From assembly GCF_019049675.1 (NCBI RefSeq), contig NZ_JAFMOW010000055.1:62001-126000 (forward strand): a stretch of 64,000 bases of DNA. The letters run 5' to 3'. Under the pieces are notes generated by a model that saw only the letters and a program-made list of their open reading frames with translations, was not told where the DNA came from and ran no database searches. The stretch's first letter is position 1. Each line of letters opens with the position of its first letter. Position numbers and translations under genes: made by a program. This document shows, piece after piece, positions 46,070 through 56,691 of this stretch. The stretch comes from Rahnella bonaserana (GTDB lineage Bacteria > Pseudomonadota > Gammaproteobacteria > Enterobacterales > Enterobacteriaceae).

Positions 46070-46307
46070 AACGTTTCATGTTTTCACAAAAGGCGCAGCG
46101 AAATGGATGATATTTTCCGTCGTCAAAGTATGGAATTTTTTTGAATCTGTACTTTTTGTTGGTGGGTTAATCGGATGCCTTATGCTGCCAGTTGTGTGGC
46201 ATATGAAATTTGTTTATGCCACAGGATTTCTGGTGTTTTTCTTCTGTGTATCAAAGTGCATCGGAAAAATAGAAGACTACAGGAAAAAATCCAAAACATT
46301 AAAGTAA
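46056..46307 (+). CDS. Small membrane protein, unknown
   Basis: An 83-residue protein with one or two membrane segments at about 27-62 (VLFVGGLIGCLMLPVVW, YATGFLVFFFCV) and a basic tail. Its start overlaps the end of the preceding gene in another frame, which suggests coupling. Small coupled membrane proteins next to T6SS pieces are often immunity proteins, but nothing here proves that. Confidence 0.5.
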   Translation: MSLNETFHVFTKGAAKWMIFSVVKVWNFFESVLFVGGLIGCLMLPVVWHMKFVYATGFLVFFFCVSKCIGKIEDYRKKSKTLK

Positions 46308-46317
46308 GGAAATAAAA

Positions 46318-46534
46318 ATGTCTAATCCTGCTTATTTTTGGTTAACAGATGAAAATGGTTCTCCTATTATTGTAAAATGTGAAGATCACCGGCATTACTC
46401 CGAGCCTTCATCCTGGTTCGGGAACAGGAACGCATCTGGAAAATATTGAAATGCGCTATGAGTCAATTCAATGGAAATATGTTGATGGGAACATAATATT
46501 TAAAGATAGTTGGAATGAACGCACCGTAGCATAA
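46318..46534 (+). pseudogene. Internally deleted hcp (type VI secretion tube protein) remnant
   Basis: From the ATG at 46318 (TAAGGA upstream) the frame reads MSNPAYFWLTDENGSPII, the start of Hcp proteins, then loses homology and stops at 46449. In another frame, 46403-46534 gives SLHPGSGTGTHLENIEMRY followed by DGNIIFKDSWNERTVA and a stop, the Hcp C-terminus. About 90 internal codons are missing and the halves are out of frame. So this is a dead copy of an orphan hcp gene. No other T6SS gene is in the window. Confidence 0.85.
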
Positions 46535-46546
46535 CTCGAATTAGAT

Positions 46547-46570
46547 AAGCCGTCCTGCGGACGGCTTTTC
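46547..46570 (+). terminator. Terminator after the hcp remnant
   Basis: AAGCCGTCC (46547-46555) and GGACGGCTT (46559-46567) form a 9-bp stem with a 3-nt loop, then TTTC. Confidence 0.8.
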
Positions 46571-46600
46571 CTAACGCTTAACCGCCATGAACCTCATTTT

Positions 46601-46618
46601 CTGCCATCTGTCTGTCAT
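46601..46618 (+). promoter_or_regulatory. PhoB box upstream of ugpB
   Basis: CTGCCATCTGTCTGTCAT matches the Pho box layout of two CTGTCAT heptamers 4 bp apart, with one mismatch. It is 119 bp before the ugpB start. Further TGTCAT copies at 46647-46664 may extend it. The E. coli ugp operon is PhoB-controlled. Confidence 0.75.
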
Positions 46619-46736
46619 CCCCGCTTAACCTTCCCGTAACCTTATTGTCATTTTTCCGTGTCATTTTACCTCCCGACTCTACCCGGCATACTTCAGGCTG
46701 CACTTGCAGCACACCAGCAGAATTCAGGAGACAGGC

Positions 46737-48050
46737 ATGTTCATCAACCTCAAAAAAACGGTTATCGGCACCGCGCTGACGCTGGCTTTCAGCGCCAATG
46801 CTTTCGCTGTGACAGAAATTCCTTTCTGGCACTCAATGGACGGCGAGTTGGGCAAAGAAGTGAACTCGCTGGCTGACCGTTTTAACCAGACGCACCCTGA
46901 TGTCAAAATCGTGCCTGTCTATAAAGGCAAATACGACGAAAGTCTGGCTGCTGGTATCGCGGCATACCGTACCGGTAATGCTCCGGCGATTTTGCAGGTT
47001 TACGAAGTGGGCACCGCGACCATGATGGCCAGCAAAGCCATCAAACCGGTTTACGAAGTGTTCAGCGACGCGGGCATTAAAGAAGACGTATCCCAGTTCG
47101 TGCCGACCGTTTCCGGTTATTACTCCGATTCCAAAGGCCGTCTGCTGTCTCAGCCTTTCAACAGCTCCACGCCGGTGCTGTATTACAACAAAGATGCGTT
47201 TAAGAAAGCCGGTCTGAACCCGGATCAGCCGCCAAAAACCTGGCAGGATATGGCTGCATACACCGAAAAATTGCGTGAAGCGGGCATGAAGTGTGGTTAC
47301 GCCAGCGGCTGGCAGGGCTGGATCCAGATTGAAAACTTCAGCGCCTGGCACGGTCTGCCAATTGCCACCAAAAACAACGGCTTCGATGGCACTGATGCGG
47401 TTCTGGAATTCAACAAACCAGAACAAATCAAACACATTCAGATGCTGGAAGACATGAACAAGAAAGGTGATTTCACCTATTTTGGTCGTAAAGATGAATC
47501 CACCGCCAAGTTCTATAACGGCGATTGCGCGATGACTACTGCGTCTTCCGGTTCACTGGCCGACATCCGTCAGTATTCCAAATTCAACTACGGCGTAGGC
47601 ATGATGCCTTACGACGCAGATATTAAAGGCGCACCACAAAACGCCATCATCGGCGGCGCAAGCCTGTGGGTGATGAATGGCAAAGACAAAGACACCTACA
47701 AAGGCGTTGCCGAATTCCTGCAATTCCTGACTACACCGGAAATCGCAGCCGAATGGCACCAGAAAACCGGTTATCTGCCGGTGACCACCGCCGCGTATGA
47801 GCTGACCAAAAAAGAAGGCTTCTACGAGAAGAACCCCGGTTCTGACGTCGCCACCCGCCAGATGCTGAACAAGCCACCATTACCGTTCACCAAAGGTCTG
47901 CGTCTGGGCAACATGCCGCAGATACGCACCATCGTGGATGAAGAGCTGGAAAGCGTGTGGAGCGGCAAGAAAACGGCTAAAGAAGCGTTAGACACTGCAG
48001 TACAGCGCGGGAATTTACTATTACGTCGCTTCGAAGCTTCTGCTAAGTAA
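46737..48050 (+). CDS. ugpB: sn-Glycerol-3-phosphate-binding protein UgpB
   Basis: Periplasmic binding protein of the Ugp ABC importer for glycerol-3-phosphate and glycerophosphodiesters. The 437-residue precursor has a signal peptide of about 23 residues (ends ANAFA), then [58 protein letters not shown] and [20 protein letters not shown] as in E. coli. The ATG at 46737 has AGGAG 7 nt upstream and is preferred to the one at 46704. Confidence 0.96.
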   Translation: MFINLKKTVIGTALTLAFSANAFAVTEIPFWHSMDGELGKEVNSLADRFNQTHPDVKIVPVYKGKYDESLAAGIAAYRTGNAPAILQVYEVGTATMMASKAIKPVYEVFSDAGIKEDVSQFVPTVSGYYSDSKGRLLSQPFNSSTPVLYYNKDAFKKAGLNPDQPPKTWQDMAAYTEKLREAGMKCGYASGWQGWIQIENFSAWHGLPIATKNNGFDGTDAVLEFNKPEQIKHIQMLEDMNKKGDFTYFGRKDESTAKFYNGDCAMTTASSGSLADIRQYSKFNYGVGMMPYDADIKGAPQNAIIGGASLWVMNGKDKDTYKGVAEFLQFLTTPEIAAEWHQKTGYLPVTTAAYELTKKEGFYEKNPGSDVATRQMLNKPPLPFTKGLRLGNMPQIRTIVDEELESVWSGKKTAKEALDTAVQRGNLLLRRFEASAK

Positions 48051-48053
48051 GTC

Positions 48054-48183
48054 GGCTACTGCGCTTTGCCAGTCTGGGATTGGGCAGTGCTCGCTCTCCT
48101 CATGGACTTTGTGTCCACTCCGGGAGCTGTGCGCTGTCCGCACCCAGTCTGGCTTCGCTCGCTACGCCTCATCCGGAGTAGCC
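48054..48183. repeat. 130-bp imperfect palindrome between ugpB and ugpA
   Basis: Ends GGCTACT (48054) and AGTAGCC (48183) are inverse copies. Inside, GCCAGTCTGGG and CCCAGTCTGGC lie opposite each other, and the centre can fold as TGGAC / GTCCA. The whole gap can form one long RNA hairpin. It is not ERIC; the family is unknown to me. Confidence 0.65.
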
Positions 48184-48217
48184 TGCCTTTTGTCATCGCA
48201 TTAACGAGTAAACCATC

Positions 48218-49105
48218 ATGAGTTCACACCGTCCCGGTTTTGGTTGCAGCTGGTTGCCCTATGCTCTGGTCCTGCCGCAGCTGTTAATCACCGCGATATT
48301 TTTCCTGTGGCCTGCCGGTCAGGCGCTGTGGTATTCGGTGCAGACGCTGGATCCGTTTGGACTTTCCAGCACCTTTGCGGGAATGACTAACTTCACGCAG
48401 CTGTTTCAGGATCCGTACTATCTCGATTCTTTCTACACCACGCTGAAATTCAGCTTTATGGTGGCCTTTATCGGACTGGCCGTTTCGCTGTTTTTCGCGG
48501 CGCTGGTCGATCACGTGGTACGCGGTAGCCGGATTTATCAGACGCTGATGATCCTGCCTTATGCCGTTGCGCCTGCCGTGGCTGCCGTCTTGTGGATGTT
48601 TCTGTTCAGCCCCGGCTTGGGCCTGATCACCCATTTCTTAGGCTCGATGGGCTACAACTGGAATCACGCGCAAAACAGCGGTCAGGCGATGTTCCTGGTG
48701 GTGCTGGCGTCGGTCTGGAAGCAAATCAGCTACAACTTTTTGTTCTTTCTTGCGGCCTTGCAGTCGATCCCTAAATCGCTGGTGGAAGCGGCGGCTATCG
48801 ACGGCGCTGGCCCGGTACGCCGTTTCTTCAATCTGGTGTTGCCGCTGATTTCACCGGTGAGTTTTTTCCTGCTGGTGGTGAATCTGGTTTACGCCTTCTT
48901 TGATACTTTCCCGGTGATTGATGCCGCGACGGCGGGCGGCCCGGTGCAGGCGACGACAACCCTGATTTATAAAGTGTATCGCGAAGGTTTCTCCGGTCTG
49001 GACCTGTCCAGCTCTGCCGCACAGTCCGTCATTCTGATGATGCTGGTTTGCGGCCTGACGTTCATTCAGTTCCGCTTTGTCGAGCGTAAGGTACGTTACC
49101 AATGA
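48218..49105 (+). CDS. ugpA: sn-Glycerol-3-phosphate ABC permease UgpA
   Basis: Inner-membrane subunit, 295 residues, six membrane segments. The EAA loop [21 protein letters not shown] lies near 190-210. Begins 167 bp after ugpB, the gap being a palindromic element. Overlaps ugpE by 4 bp. Confidence 0.95.
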   Translation: MSSHRPGFGCSWLPYALVLPQLLITAIFFLWPAGQALWYSVQTLDPFGLSSTFAGMTNFTQLFQDPYYLDSFYTTLKFSFMVAFIGLAVSLFFAALVDHVVRGSRIYQTLMILPYAVAPAVAAVLWMFLFSPGLGLITHFLGSMGYNWNHAQNSGQAMFLVVLASVWKQISYNFLFFLAALQSIPKSLVEAAAIDGAGPVRRFFNLVLPLISPVSFFLLVVNLVYAFFDTFPVIDAATAGGPVQATTTLIYKVYREGFSGLDLSSSAAQSVILMMLVCGLTFIQFRFVERKVRYQ

Positions 49106-49947
49106 TTGAAAACCGCAGAGGGCTGGATATTTTCAGCCACATCATGCTGCTGCTCGGCGTACTGGTGATTTTATTCCCGTTATATGTCGCGTTTGTGGCG
49201 GCGTCGCTGGATAACAAACAGATTTTCGATGTGCCGATGACGCTGATCCCCGGCACACATTTATGGGAAAACATCAGCACTATCTGGACGCAGGGCGCAG
49301 GCAACAACAGCCCGGCGTTTGGCCGCTTGCTGATCAACAGCTTCATCATGGCGATGGTGATCACCGTCGGTAAGATTTCGGTGTCGATGCTCTCGGCCTA
49401 CGCGATTGTCTATTTCCGTTTCCCGCTGCGTAACCTGTTCTTCTGGCTGATTTTTATGACACTGATGCTGCCGGTGGAAGTGCGTATTTTCCCGACTGTT
49501 CAGGTGATCGCCAATCTGCATATGCTCGACAGCTATACCGGCCTGACGTTGCCGCTGATGGCATCGGCGACTGCCACTTTCCTGTTCCGCCAGTTCTTTA
49601 TGACTTTGCCGGATGAGTTGCTCGAAGCCGCGCGCATCGACGGCGCGGGAGCGATGCGCTTTTTCTGGGACATCGTGTTGCCGCTGTCGAAAACCAATCT
49701 CGCGGCGCTGTTTGTCATCACCTTCATTTATGGCTGGAACCAGTACCTGTGGCCGATTCTGATCACCAGCGATGCCTCGATGGGCACGGCGGTGGCGGGG
49801 ATTAAAAGCATGATTTCCTCCGGCGACGGCTCAACCCAATGGAATCAGGTGATGGCGGCCATGATCCTGACCTTATTGCCACCGCTGGCGGTGGTGCTCC
49901 TGATGCAGCGCTGGTTTGTGCGCGGCCTGGTAGACAGTGAGAAGTAA
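49102..49947 (+). CDS. ugpE: sn-Glycerol-3-phosphate ABC permease UgpE
   Basis: Second permease subunit, 281 residues, six membrane segments and the EAA loop [22 protein letters not shown] near 174-195. Coupled to ugpA by ATGA overlap and followed 6 bp later by ugpC. Confidence 0.95.
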   Translation: MIENRRGLDIFSHIMLLLGVLVILFPLYVAFVAASLDNKQIFDVPMTLIPGTHLWENISTIWTQGAGNNSPAFGRLLINSFIMAMVITVGKISVSMLSAYAIVYFRFPLRNLFFWLIFMTLMLPVEVRIFPTVQVIANLHMLDSYTGLTLPLMASATATFLFRQFFMTLPDELLEAARIDGAGAMRFFWDIVLPLSKTNLAALFVITFIYGWNQYLWPILITSDASMGTAVAGIKSMISSGDGSTQWNQVMAAMILTLLPPLAVVLLMQRWFVRGLVDSEK

Positions 49948-49953
49948 ACTGAA

Positions 49954-51027
49954 ATGGCAAATTTGAAATTACAGGCAGTGACCAAGTCCTACGACGGCAA
50001 AAATCAGATCATTCAAAGTATCGATCTGGACGTCGCCGACGGCGAATTTATCGTGATGGTCGGGCCTTCCGGCTGCGGAAAATCGACCCTGCTGCGCATG
50101 GTAGCCGGGCTTGAGCGCACCACGTCCGGCGATATTTATATTAACGACCAGCGCGTCACCGAACTGGAACCGAAAGATCGCGGCATCGCGATGGTGTTCC
50201 AGAACTATGCGCTGTATCCGCACATGAGCGTGTACGACAATATGGCGTACGGCCTGAAAATCCGCGGCTTCGGCAAGGCGCAGATCAATGACCGTGTTGA
50301 AGAAGCGGCGCGTATTCTGGAACTTGGCCCGTTGCTCAAACGCAAACCGCGTGAGCTTTCCGGGGGGCAGCGTCAGCGTGTGGCGATGGGGCGCGCTATT
50401 GTGCGTGAACCGGCTGTGTTCCTGTTCGATGAACCGCTTTCCAACCTCGATGCCAAACTGCGCGTGCAGATGCGCCTTGAACTGCAGCAATTACACCGCC
50501 GTCTGCGCACCACCAGTTTGTACGTGACGCACGATCAGGTGGAAGCCATGACGCTGGCCGAGCGCGTGATCGTGATGAACAAAGGTATCGCCGAGCAGAT
50601 CGGTACGCCGTCAGAAGTCTACCGCCGTCCGGCCAGCCTGTTTGTCGCCAGTTTTATCGGTTCTCCGGCCATGAACCTGCTGCCCGGTCAACTGACCACG
50701 GACGGCACGTCGCTGGTGATGGAAGGCGGATTTGAGTTGCCGTTGCCGGTTCCGCGCCCTGAGTGGGGCGGTCGTGAGCTGACGGTCGGTATTCGCCCTG
50801 AACATATTCATCTGACCGATGATCCCCAAAACGGTATTCCGATGGTACTGAATACGCTGGAACTGCTGGGGGCGGATAATCTGGCGCATGGCAAACTGGC
50901 GGGCAGTGGTGTTGTGGTGCGTTTATCGCATGAAGTGTTCCCGACAGCCGGTTCGCTGTTGCGCTTGGTTTTCCCGGCGAAAGCGTTACACTTTTTCGAT
51001 ACTCACAGCGGATTACGGATGGAATGA
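49954..51027 (+). CDS. ugpC: sn-Glycerol-3-phosphate ABC ATPase UgpC
   Basis: ATP-binding subunit of the MalK type, 357 residues: Walker [10 protein letters not shown] (near 37-45), Q-loop region [14 protein letters not shown], signature [15 protein letters not shown], Walker [17 protein letters not shown], and a C-terminal TOBE regulatory domain ([12 protein letters not shown]). Overlaps ugpQ by 4 bp. Confidence 0.96.
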   Translation: MANLKLQAVTKSYDGKNQIIQSIDLDVADGEFIVMVGPSGCGKSTLLRMVAGLERTTSGDIYINDQRVTELEPKDRGIAMVFQNYALYPHMSVYDNMAYGLKIRGFGKAQINDRVEEAARILELGPLLKRKPRELSGGQRQRVAMGRAIVREPAVFLFDEPLSNLDAKLRVQMRLELQQLHRRLRTTSLYVTHDQVEAMTLAERVIVMNKGIAEQIGTPSEVYRRPASLFVASFIGSPAMNLLPGQLTTDGTSLVMEGGFELPLPVPRPEWGGRELTVGIRPEHIHLTDDPQNGIPMVLNTLELLGADNLAHGKLAGSGVVVRLSHEVFPTAGSLLRLVFPAKALHFFDTHSGLRME

Positions 51028-51770
51028 ACATGAAAGCCTGGCCTTACCCTCGCATTGTGGCGCACCGTGGTGGCGGCGCACTGGCGCCGGAAAATACGCT
51101 GGCGGCTATCGATATGGGCGCAAAATACGGTCATACCATGATCGAATTTGACGCCAAACTGGCGCAGGGCGGGGAAATCTTCCTGTTGCATGACGATACC
51201 CTGAACCGCACCAGCAACGGCTGGGGCGTGGCCGGTGAGTTGCCGTGGGAAAAGCTCGAAAAGCTCGATGCCGGTAACTGGTACAGCGCCGCATTTAAAG
51301 GCGAGACACTGCCGCTGCTGGCGCAGGTTGCCGAACGCTGTGCGCGTCATCATATGATGGTGAATATCGAGATCAAACCGACCACCGGTCTGAACGAGAA
51401 AACCGGCACCGATGTGGCGCTGGCTGCCCGCGAGTTGTGGAAAGACCAGCCTGTTGCGCCGCTGCTTTCCTCGTTCGAATTCGATGCGCTGGTGGCCGCC
51501 AAAAAAGCCGCACCGGAATTACCGCGTGGCTTGCTGATCGACGAATGGCATGAGAACTGGAAAGCACTGACCGATGAACTGGAATGCGTTTCCCTGCATC
51601 TCAACCATAAATTGCTCAACGAAGAGCGCGTTAAAACCATCAAAGAGGCCGGACTGCATATTCTGGTGTACACGGTGAATAACCCGGCGCGCGCCCGCGA
51701 ATTACTGGGCTGGGGCGTAGACTGTATTTGTACCGATAAGATTGATGTTATAGGGCCGGATTTTATCTAG
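51024..51770 (+). CDS. ugpQ: Glycerophosphodiester phosphodiesterase UgpQ
   Basis: Cytosolic GDPD that cleaves imported glycerophosphodiesters to glycerol-3-phosphate and an alcohol. The 248-residue protein has [19 protein letters not shown] (catalytic His, near 10-28), [27 protein letters not shown] with metal-binding acids, and MVNIEIKP. The ATG at 51024 overlaps the ugpC stop; a second ATG at 51030 is also possible. Last gene of the operon. Confidence 0.95.
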   Translation: MNMKAWPYPRIVAHRGGGALAPENTLAAIDMGAKYGHTMIEFDAKLAQGGEIFLLHDDTLNRTSNGWGVAGELPWEKLEKLDAGNWYSAAFKGETLPLLAQVAERCARHHMMVNIEIKPTTGLNEKTGTDVALAARELWKDQPVAPLLSSFEFDALVAAKKAAPELPRGLLIDEWHENWKALTDELECVSLHLNHKLLNEERVKTIKEAGLHILVYTVNNPARARELLGWGVDCICTDKIDVIGPDFI

Positions 51771-51826
51771 GACGGGGTGCTAAAAGCACAGATCAGGCGC
51801 AGTGACCACCGCGCCTGAAAGATTAA

Positions 51827-52129
51827 CTAAGGCGTCTGATTCAGCTTCTGACCCAGCGTCTGGTTATTTTGCTGGATCTGCAATCGTTGCTGATTGCTCT
51901 GAATCTGTGATTTCAGCTTCAGTTGCTGCTGTTGCTGGCTGTTACGCAGATCCTGCTCCTGCTGACGTTTCTGCATTTGCTGATTGTTCTGCTGTTGCTG
52001 TTGCATCCGCTGTTGCGAAGGATTGTTCAGCAGCGGATCATTAGGGTTCGGCACTTTTTCGACTGCACTGGCGGTCTGAACGGCAAACAGCAGCGGCAGC
52101 GCGGCGAGCATTCCATATAAACATTTCAT
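51827..52129 (-). CDS. yhhA: DUF2756 family protein YhhA
   Basis: A 100-residue exported protein with a signal peptide (LLFAVQTASA, about residues 13-22) and a Gln-rich body made of QQ/QN runs. The E. coli homologue lies between ugpQ and ggt; here ggt is missing and bioP follows. Function unknown. A hairpin (CAGGCGC / GCGCCTG) lies between this gene and convergent ugpQ. Confidence 0.85.
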   Translation of the reverse strand: MKCLYGMLAALPLLFAVQTASAVEKVPNPNDPLLNNPSQQRMQQQQQNNQQMQKRQQEQDLRNSQQQQQLKLKSQIQSNQQRLQIQQNNQTLGQKLNQTP

Positions 52130-52331
52130 CAGTTCATCCTCCGTTTCCAGTCATACGTTAAGTGTATGCCATCGCAGCGGTGAACGTGTCCTTTGAGCGC
52201 ACGTTTCCCTCAAAGCGTGGCATTGCTCTCGTTTGCTCTATAATTAAACAGATGTAAACCACCTTCACGCTTCGCGGTTTCCGTCATTCCGTTACAATTA
52301 TCCATCTTTATCATTTTAGGGCTCAACTGCC

Positions 52332-53231
52332 GTGCCTTTACTCATTATCACCACCATTTTGTGGGCCTTTTCCTTCAGCCTGATCGGCGTCTATTTAGCC
52401 GGGCAGGTCGACAGCGTGTTCTCCGTGTTAGTCCGTTTAGGGCTGGCGGCGCTGGTTTTCCTGCCATTTCTGCGCTGGAAAGGCCATCAGCTCACCACCA
52501 TTTTGTTGTACATGGCAGTGGGCGCGATGCAGCTTGGGATCATGTATCTCATCAGTTTCGAGGCGTATCTGTACCTGTCGGTGCCGGAGTTTTTACTGTT
52601 TACGGTGATGACGCCGCTGTACGTAACGCTGATTTATGACCTGATCAGTGGCCGCAAAATCCGGGTCGGTTATGCGCTCAGTGCGTTACTGGCGGTGGCG
52701 GGCGCGGCGATTATTCGATACGACCACATCAGCGAACATTTCATCATCGGTTTATTGCTGGTGCAGGCGGCGAATATCTGTTTTGCCATCGGGCAGGTGG
52801 GCTATAAACGCCTGATGGAAACCCGTCCGATGCCACAGCACACGGCGTTTTCCTGGTTCTATATCGGCGCGCTGCTCTGTGCGGTGGTGGCGTGGTTCCT
52901 GTGGGGCAATCCGCAAAAACTGCCGACCACAAATCTGCAATGGGGCATTCTGGTGTGGCTGGGGATTGGCGCTTCCGGGCTGGGATATTTCATGTGGAAC
53001 TACGGTGCAACGCAGGTTGATGCGGGAACGCTGGGGATTATGAACAACTTTCACGTCCCGGCCGGGCTGCTGGTTAATCTGGCGATCTGGCAACAGCAGC
53101 CGCACTGGCCGAGCTTTATCATGGGCGCCGCAGTGATTATGTCCTCACTGTGGGTGCACCGGCGTTGGGTCGTGCCGCGTCGCGAACAAACGGCAGATGA
53201 TCGCACGCGTGCTGCCGCGCCGAACGAATAA
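52332..53231 (+). CDS. bioP: Biotin transporter BioP (YigM)
   Basis: EamA/DMT-family inner-membrane carrier, ten membrane segments in 299 residues. The sequence tracks E. coli YigM, the high-affinity biotin importer: [31 protein letters not shown] and [18 protein letters not shown]. Adjacent to metR as in E. coli. Its last 95 bp overlap the end of metR on the opposite strand. Confidence 0.92.
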   Translation: MPLLIITTILWAFSFSLIGVYLAGQVDSVFSVLVRLGLAALVFLPFLRWKGHQLTTILLYMAVGAMQLGIMYLISFEAYLYLSVPEFLLFTVMTPLYVTLIYDLISGRKIRVGYALSALLAVAGAAIIRYDHISEHFIIGLLLVQAANICFAIGQVGYKRLMETRPMPQHTAFSWFYIGALLCAVVAWFLWGNPQKLPTTNLQWGILVWLGIGASGLGYFMWNYGATQVDAGTLGIMNNFHVPAGLLVNLAIWQQQPHWPSFIMGAAVIMSSLWVHRRWVVPRREQTADDRTRAAAPNE

Positions 53232-54072
53232 ACGCTTCTGTTACCGGCTGACGCTGTTCGCCGTCACGAACGGCGGCGTACAGACGGCTCCATAAGCCAT
53301 CGCCCAGGGTTTTGGTCACCACCAGACCCTGGCGCTCAAAACTCTCCACCACCCAGTGGGGCAGCGCTGCAATCCCCATTCTCGCCGACACCATCTGAAT
53401 CAATAACAGCGTGTTATCGACACTTTTCAGTGCCGGGCTGACGCCTGCCGGTTGCAGGAAATGCCGCCAGATATCCAGACGCTGACGCTGTACCGGATAA
53501 ATCATCAATGTTTCCGTGCTGAGATCTTCGGGTGTAATCACTGTTTGGGCTGCCAGCGGATGATCCGGTGCCAGCACCAGACGCACTTCAAAATCAAACA
53601 TAGGGGAATAATGCAGACCGCTGCGCGGCAGAATGTCGGAGGTTAACACGATGTCCAGCTCGCCCTGTTGCAGCGCGGGCTGCGGGTCGAACGTCACGCC
53701 GGATTTGAAATCCATCAATACCTGCGGCCAGTTCTGGTGGAAGCTATCCAGTGCAGGCGTCAGCCACTGAATACAACTGTGACATTCAATCGCGATACGC
53801 AGTGAAGTCTGGTGCGGTTCATTGCACGCCTGTAACGCCTGCTGGATTTGCGGCAGCACCTGTTCAGCCAGATTCAGCATGATTTCGCCCTGCGGCGTAA
53901 AGCGTAAAGGCTGACTTTTTCGCACGAATAACCTGAAACCCAGGCGTTGCTCCAGGTCACTGAACTGGTGCGACAGAGCCGATTGGGTCTGATGAAGCTG
54001 CGAGGCGGCTGCGGCCAGTGACCCGGTGTTGCGCAGTGCTTGCAACGTTCGCAGGTGTTTCAGTTCGATCAT
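53137..54072 (-). CDS. metR: LysR-family methionine regulator MetR
   Basis: Activator of metE, metH and other methionine genes with homocysteine as co-effector. The 311-residue protein has a winged helix at 1-60 ([20 protein letters not shown]) and effector domain with [16 protein letters not shown]. Very close to E. coli MetR. Divergent from metE. The C-terminal 31 codons overlap convergent bioP. Confidence 0.96.
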   Translation of the reverse strand: MIELKHLRTLQALRNTGSLAAAASQLHQTQSALSHQFSDLEQRLGFRLFVRKSQPLRFTPQGEIMLNLAEQVLPQIQQALQACNEPHQTSLRIAIECHSCIQWLTPALDSFHQNWPQVLMDFKSGVTFDPQPALQQGELDIVLTSDILPRSGLHYSPMFDFEVRLVLAPDHPLAAQTVITPEDLSTETLMIYPVQRQRLDIWRHFLQPAGVSPALKSVDNTLLLIQMVSARMGIAALPHWVVESFERQGLVVTKTLGDGLWSRLYAAVRDGEQRQPVTEAFIRSARQHACDHLPFVRDAARPNAGAPTVRT

Positions 54073-54143
54073 GAGAGTCCTTCACTGTGTCATGAATAAT
54101 TTGCGCTTGTGGAATATACACTACCTGCGGATTATGGATGTGT

Positions 54144-54159
54144 AAACATCTGGATGGCT
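54144..54159. promoter_or_regulatory. Possible tandem MetJ boxes before metE
   Basis: AAACATCT followed directly by GGATGGCT approximates two AGACGTCT met boxes (6 and 5 matches of 8). It is 18 bp before the metE start. No clear MetR TGAA-N5-TTCA site was found. Confidence 0.35.
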
Positions 54160-54176
54160 AAACAGGAATTAAAAAG

Positions 54177-56456
54177 ATGACGATACTGAATCACACTCTG
54201 GGTTTTCCACGCGTTGGTCTGCGTCGTGAACTTAAAAAAGCACAAGAAAGCTACTGGGCAGGCAATTCCACTCAGGAAGAACTGCTGGCAACCGGACGTG
54301 AACTGCGCGCCCGTCACTGGAAGCAACAAGCTGAAGCAGGCGTGGATTGGGTGCCGGTGGGCGATTTCGCCTGGTACGATCACGTACTGACCACCAGCCT
54401 GTTGCTGGGCAACGTGCCGGCCCGTCATCAGAATGCCGATGGCTCTGTTGATCTCGATACCTTATTCCGTCTTGGGCGTGGCCGCGCGCCGACAGGTAAA
54501 CCGGCTGCCGCTGCGGAAATGACAAAATGGTTTAACACCAACTATCACTACATGGTGCCGGAGTTTGTGAAAGGGCAGAAATTCAAACTGACCTGGACAC
54601 AACTGCTGGAAGAAGTGGACGAAGCGCTGGCGCTCGGTCACAAAGTGAAACCTGTTCTGCTGGGGCCGCTGACCTATCTTTGGCTCGGCAAAGTGAAGGG
54701 CGAACAGTTTGACCGTCTTTCCCTGCTCAACGACATTCTGCCGGTCTATCAGCAGGTGCTGGCCGAACTGGCAAAACGCGATATCGAATGGGTGCAGATT
54801 GACGAACCGGCTCTGGTGCTGGAATTGCCGCAGGAATGGCTGAATGCGTACAAACCCGCTTACACCGCGCTGGAACAGAGCAAAACCAAACTGCTGCTGA
54901 CCACTTATTTCGACAGCGTCGGGCACAACCTCGACACTATCCGCCAGTTACCGGTTCAGGGTCTGCATATTGATGCCGTCGCGGGTCGTGATGACCTGCA
55001 AACCGTCATCAGTCAACTGCCAGAAAACTGGCTGATTTCTCTGGGCGTGATCAACGGGCGTAACGTCTGGCGTGCGGATCTGAGCACCTGGTTCGACCGT
55101 CTGAAGCCGCTGGTGGCAGGCCGTAATGTCTGGATCGGCAGCTCTTGTTCGCTGTTGCACAGTCCTATCGACTTAAGCGTTGAAAGCCGTCTGGATGAAG
55201 AAGTGAAAAGCTGGTTCGCCTTTGCCCTGCAAAAATGTGCCGAGCTGTCATTGCTGACCTCTGCACTGAACAACCCGACCGCTGAAGCGCAGCAAAAACT
55301 GGCGGACTACAGTGCGCCAGTCCGTGCCCGCCGTGAATCTGCCCGTGTGAACAATCCGGCGGTCGGTAAACGTGTGGCGGCAATCACCGTCGCAGATATC
55401 GAGCGCAAGCACGTTTATACCGAGCGCGCCAAAGCGCAGCGCGCCCGTTTCAACTTGCCAGCATGGCCGACCACCACCATCGGTTCATTCCCGCAAACGA
55501 CTGAAATCCGTGGCCTGCGTCTGGACTTTAAACAAGGTCGTCTGGATAACACCAGATACCGCACCGGTATCAGCGAACACATTAAGCAAGCCATTAAAGA
55601 GCAGGAACGTCTGGGTATCGACGTGCTGGTTCACGGCGAAGCTGAACGTAACGACATGGTTGAATATTTTGGCGAGCATCTGGACGGTTTTGTATTCACA
55701 CAAAACGGCTGGGTACAAAGCTACGGTTCACGTTGCGTCAAACCTCCGGTCATCATCGGCGACGTCAGCCGTCCGCAAGCGATCACCGTTGAGTGGGCAA
55801 AATACGCACAGTCCCTGACCGAAAAACCGGTGAAAGGCATGCTGACCGGCCCGCTTACGATCCTGTGCTGGTCCTTCCCGCGTGAAGATGTCAGCCGTGA
55901 AACCATCGCCAAACAAATCGCGCTGGCGCTGCGTGACGAAGTGGAGGATCTGGAAAAAGCCGGTATCGGTATCATCCAGATTGATGAACCGGCACTGCGT
56001 GAGGGCCTGCCACTGCGTCGGTCTGAATGGAAGGCGTACCTGCGCTGGGCAGTGGATGCGTTCAAACTCAATGCTGCGATTGCCAGTGATGACACGCAGA
56101 TCCATACCCACATGTGTTACTGCGAATTCAACGACATCATGGATTCCATCGCCGCGCTGGATGCTGACGTGATCACCATCGAAACCTCGCGTTCCGATAT
56201 GGACTTGCTGGAATCGTTCAAAGATTTCGAGTACCCGAACGAAATCGGGCCGGGCGTTTACGACATTCACTCACCGAATGTGCCAAGCGTGGAATGGATT
56301 GAAGCTTTGCTGCGTAAAGCCGCGGATCGCATTCCGGCAGAACGCCTGTGGGTCAACCCGGACTGCGGCCTGAAAACCCGTGGCTGGCCGGAAACCCGTG
56401 AATCGCTGGAAAACATGGTAAAAGCCGCCAGGCGCCTGCGTGCTGAGAAAGCCTGA
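54177..56456 (+). CDS. metE: Cobalamin-independent methionine synthase MetE
   Basis: Transfers methyl from 5-methyltetrahydropteroyltriglutamate to homocysteine. The 759-residue protein has the N-terminal domain with [16 protein letters not shown], and a C-terminal catalytic domain with [28 protein letters not shown] holds zinc-binding His and Cys, [13 protein letters not shown] the second zinc Cys. Length as in E. coli. Divergent from metR; a terminator follows. Confidence 0.97.
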   Translation: MTILNHTLGFPRVGLRRELKKAQESYWAGNSTQEELLATGRELRARHWKQQAEAGVDWVPVGDFAWYDHVLTTSLLLGNVPARHQNADGSVDLDTLFRLGRGRAPTGKPAAAAEMTKWFNTNYHYMVPEFVKGQKFKLTWTQLLEEVDEALALGHKVKPVLLGPLTYLWLGKVKGEQFDRLSLLNDILPVYQQVLAELAKRDIEWVQIDEPALVLELPQEWLNAYKPAYTALEQSKTKLLLTTYFDSVGHNLDTIRQLPVQGLHIDAVAGRDDLQTVISQLPENWLISLGVINGRNVWRADLSTWFDRLKPLVAGRNVWIGSSCSLLHSPIDLSVESRLDEEVKSWFAFALQKCAELSLLTSALNNPTAEAQQKLADYSAPVRARRESARVNNPAVGKRVAAITVADIERKHVYTERAKAQRARFNLPAWPTTTIGSFPQTTEIRGLRLDFKQGRLDNTRYRTGISEHIKQAIKEQERLGIDVLVHGEAERNDMVEYFGEHLDGFVFTQNGWVQSYGSRCVKPPVIIGDVSRPQAITVEWAKYAQSLTEKPVKGMLTGPLTILCWSFPREDVSRETIAKQIALALRDEVEDLEKAGIGIIQIDEPALREGLPLRRSEWKAYLRWAVDAFKLNAAIASDDTQIHTHMCYCEFNDIMDSIAALDADVITIETSRSDMDLLESFKDFEYPNEIGPGVYDIHSPNVPSVEWIEALLRKAADRIPAERLWVNPDCGLKTRGWPETRESLENMVKAARRLRAEKA

Positions 56457-56501
56457 TTTTGTACTGAATAAGATTACGTTGTGTTGTTGCTGAAACGTTT
56501 T

Positions 56502-56527
56502 GGGGCACTCCGGTGCCCCCTTTTTTA
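56502..56527 (+). terminator. metE terminator
   Basis: GGGGCAC (56502-56508), TCCG, GTGCCCC (56513-56519), then T-rich sequence. Confidence 0.9.
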
Positions 56528-56691
56528 TTGTTCTCATACGCAATTTGTTACGTCTGTTTCAGCCCGCGCCATACGGAGGCTGTGGCGTGATTTTGGCGCT
56601 GAGCTTCGGGCAGTTTCCACGCACGGCGCGGTTCTCCGCTAGGCTTTAATCAGGCTTTACTTTCATTTTACCCATCAGACAGGGAGAAAAT

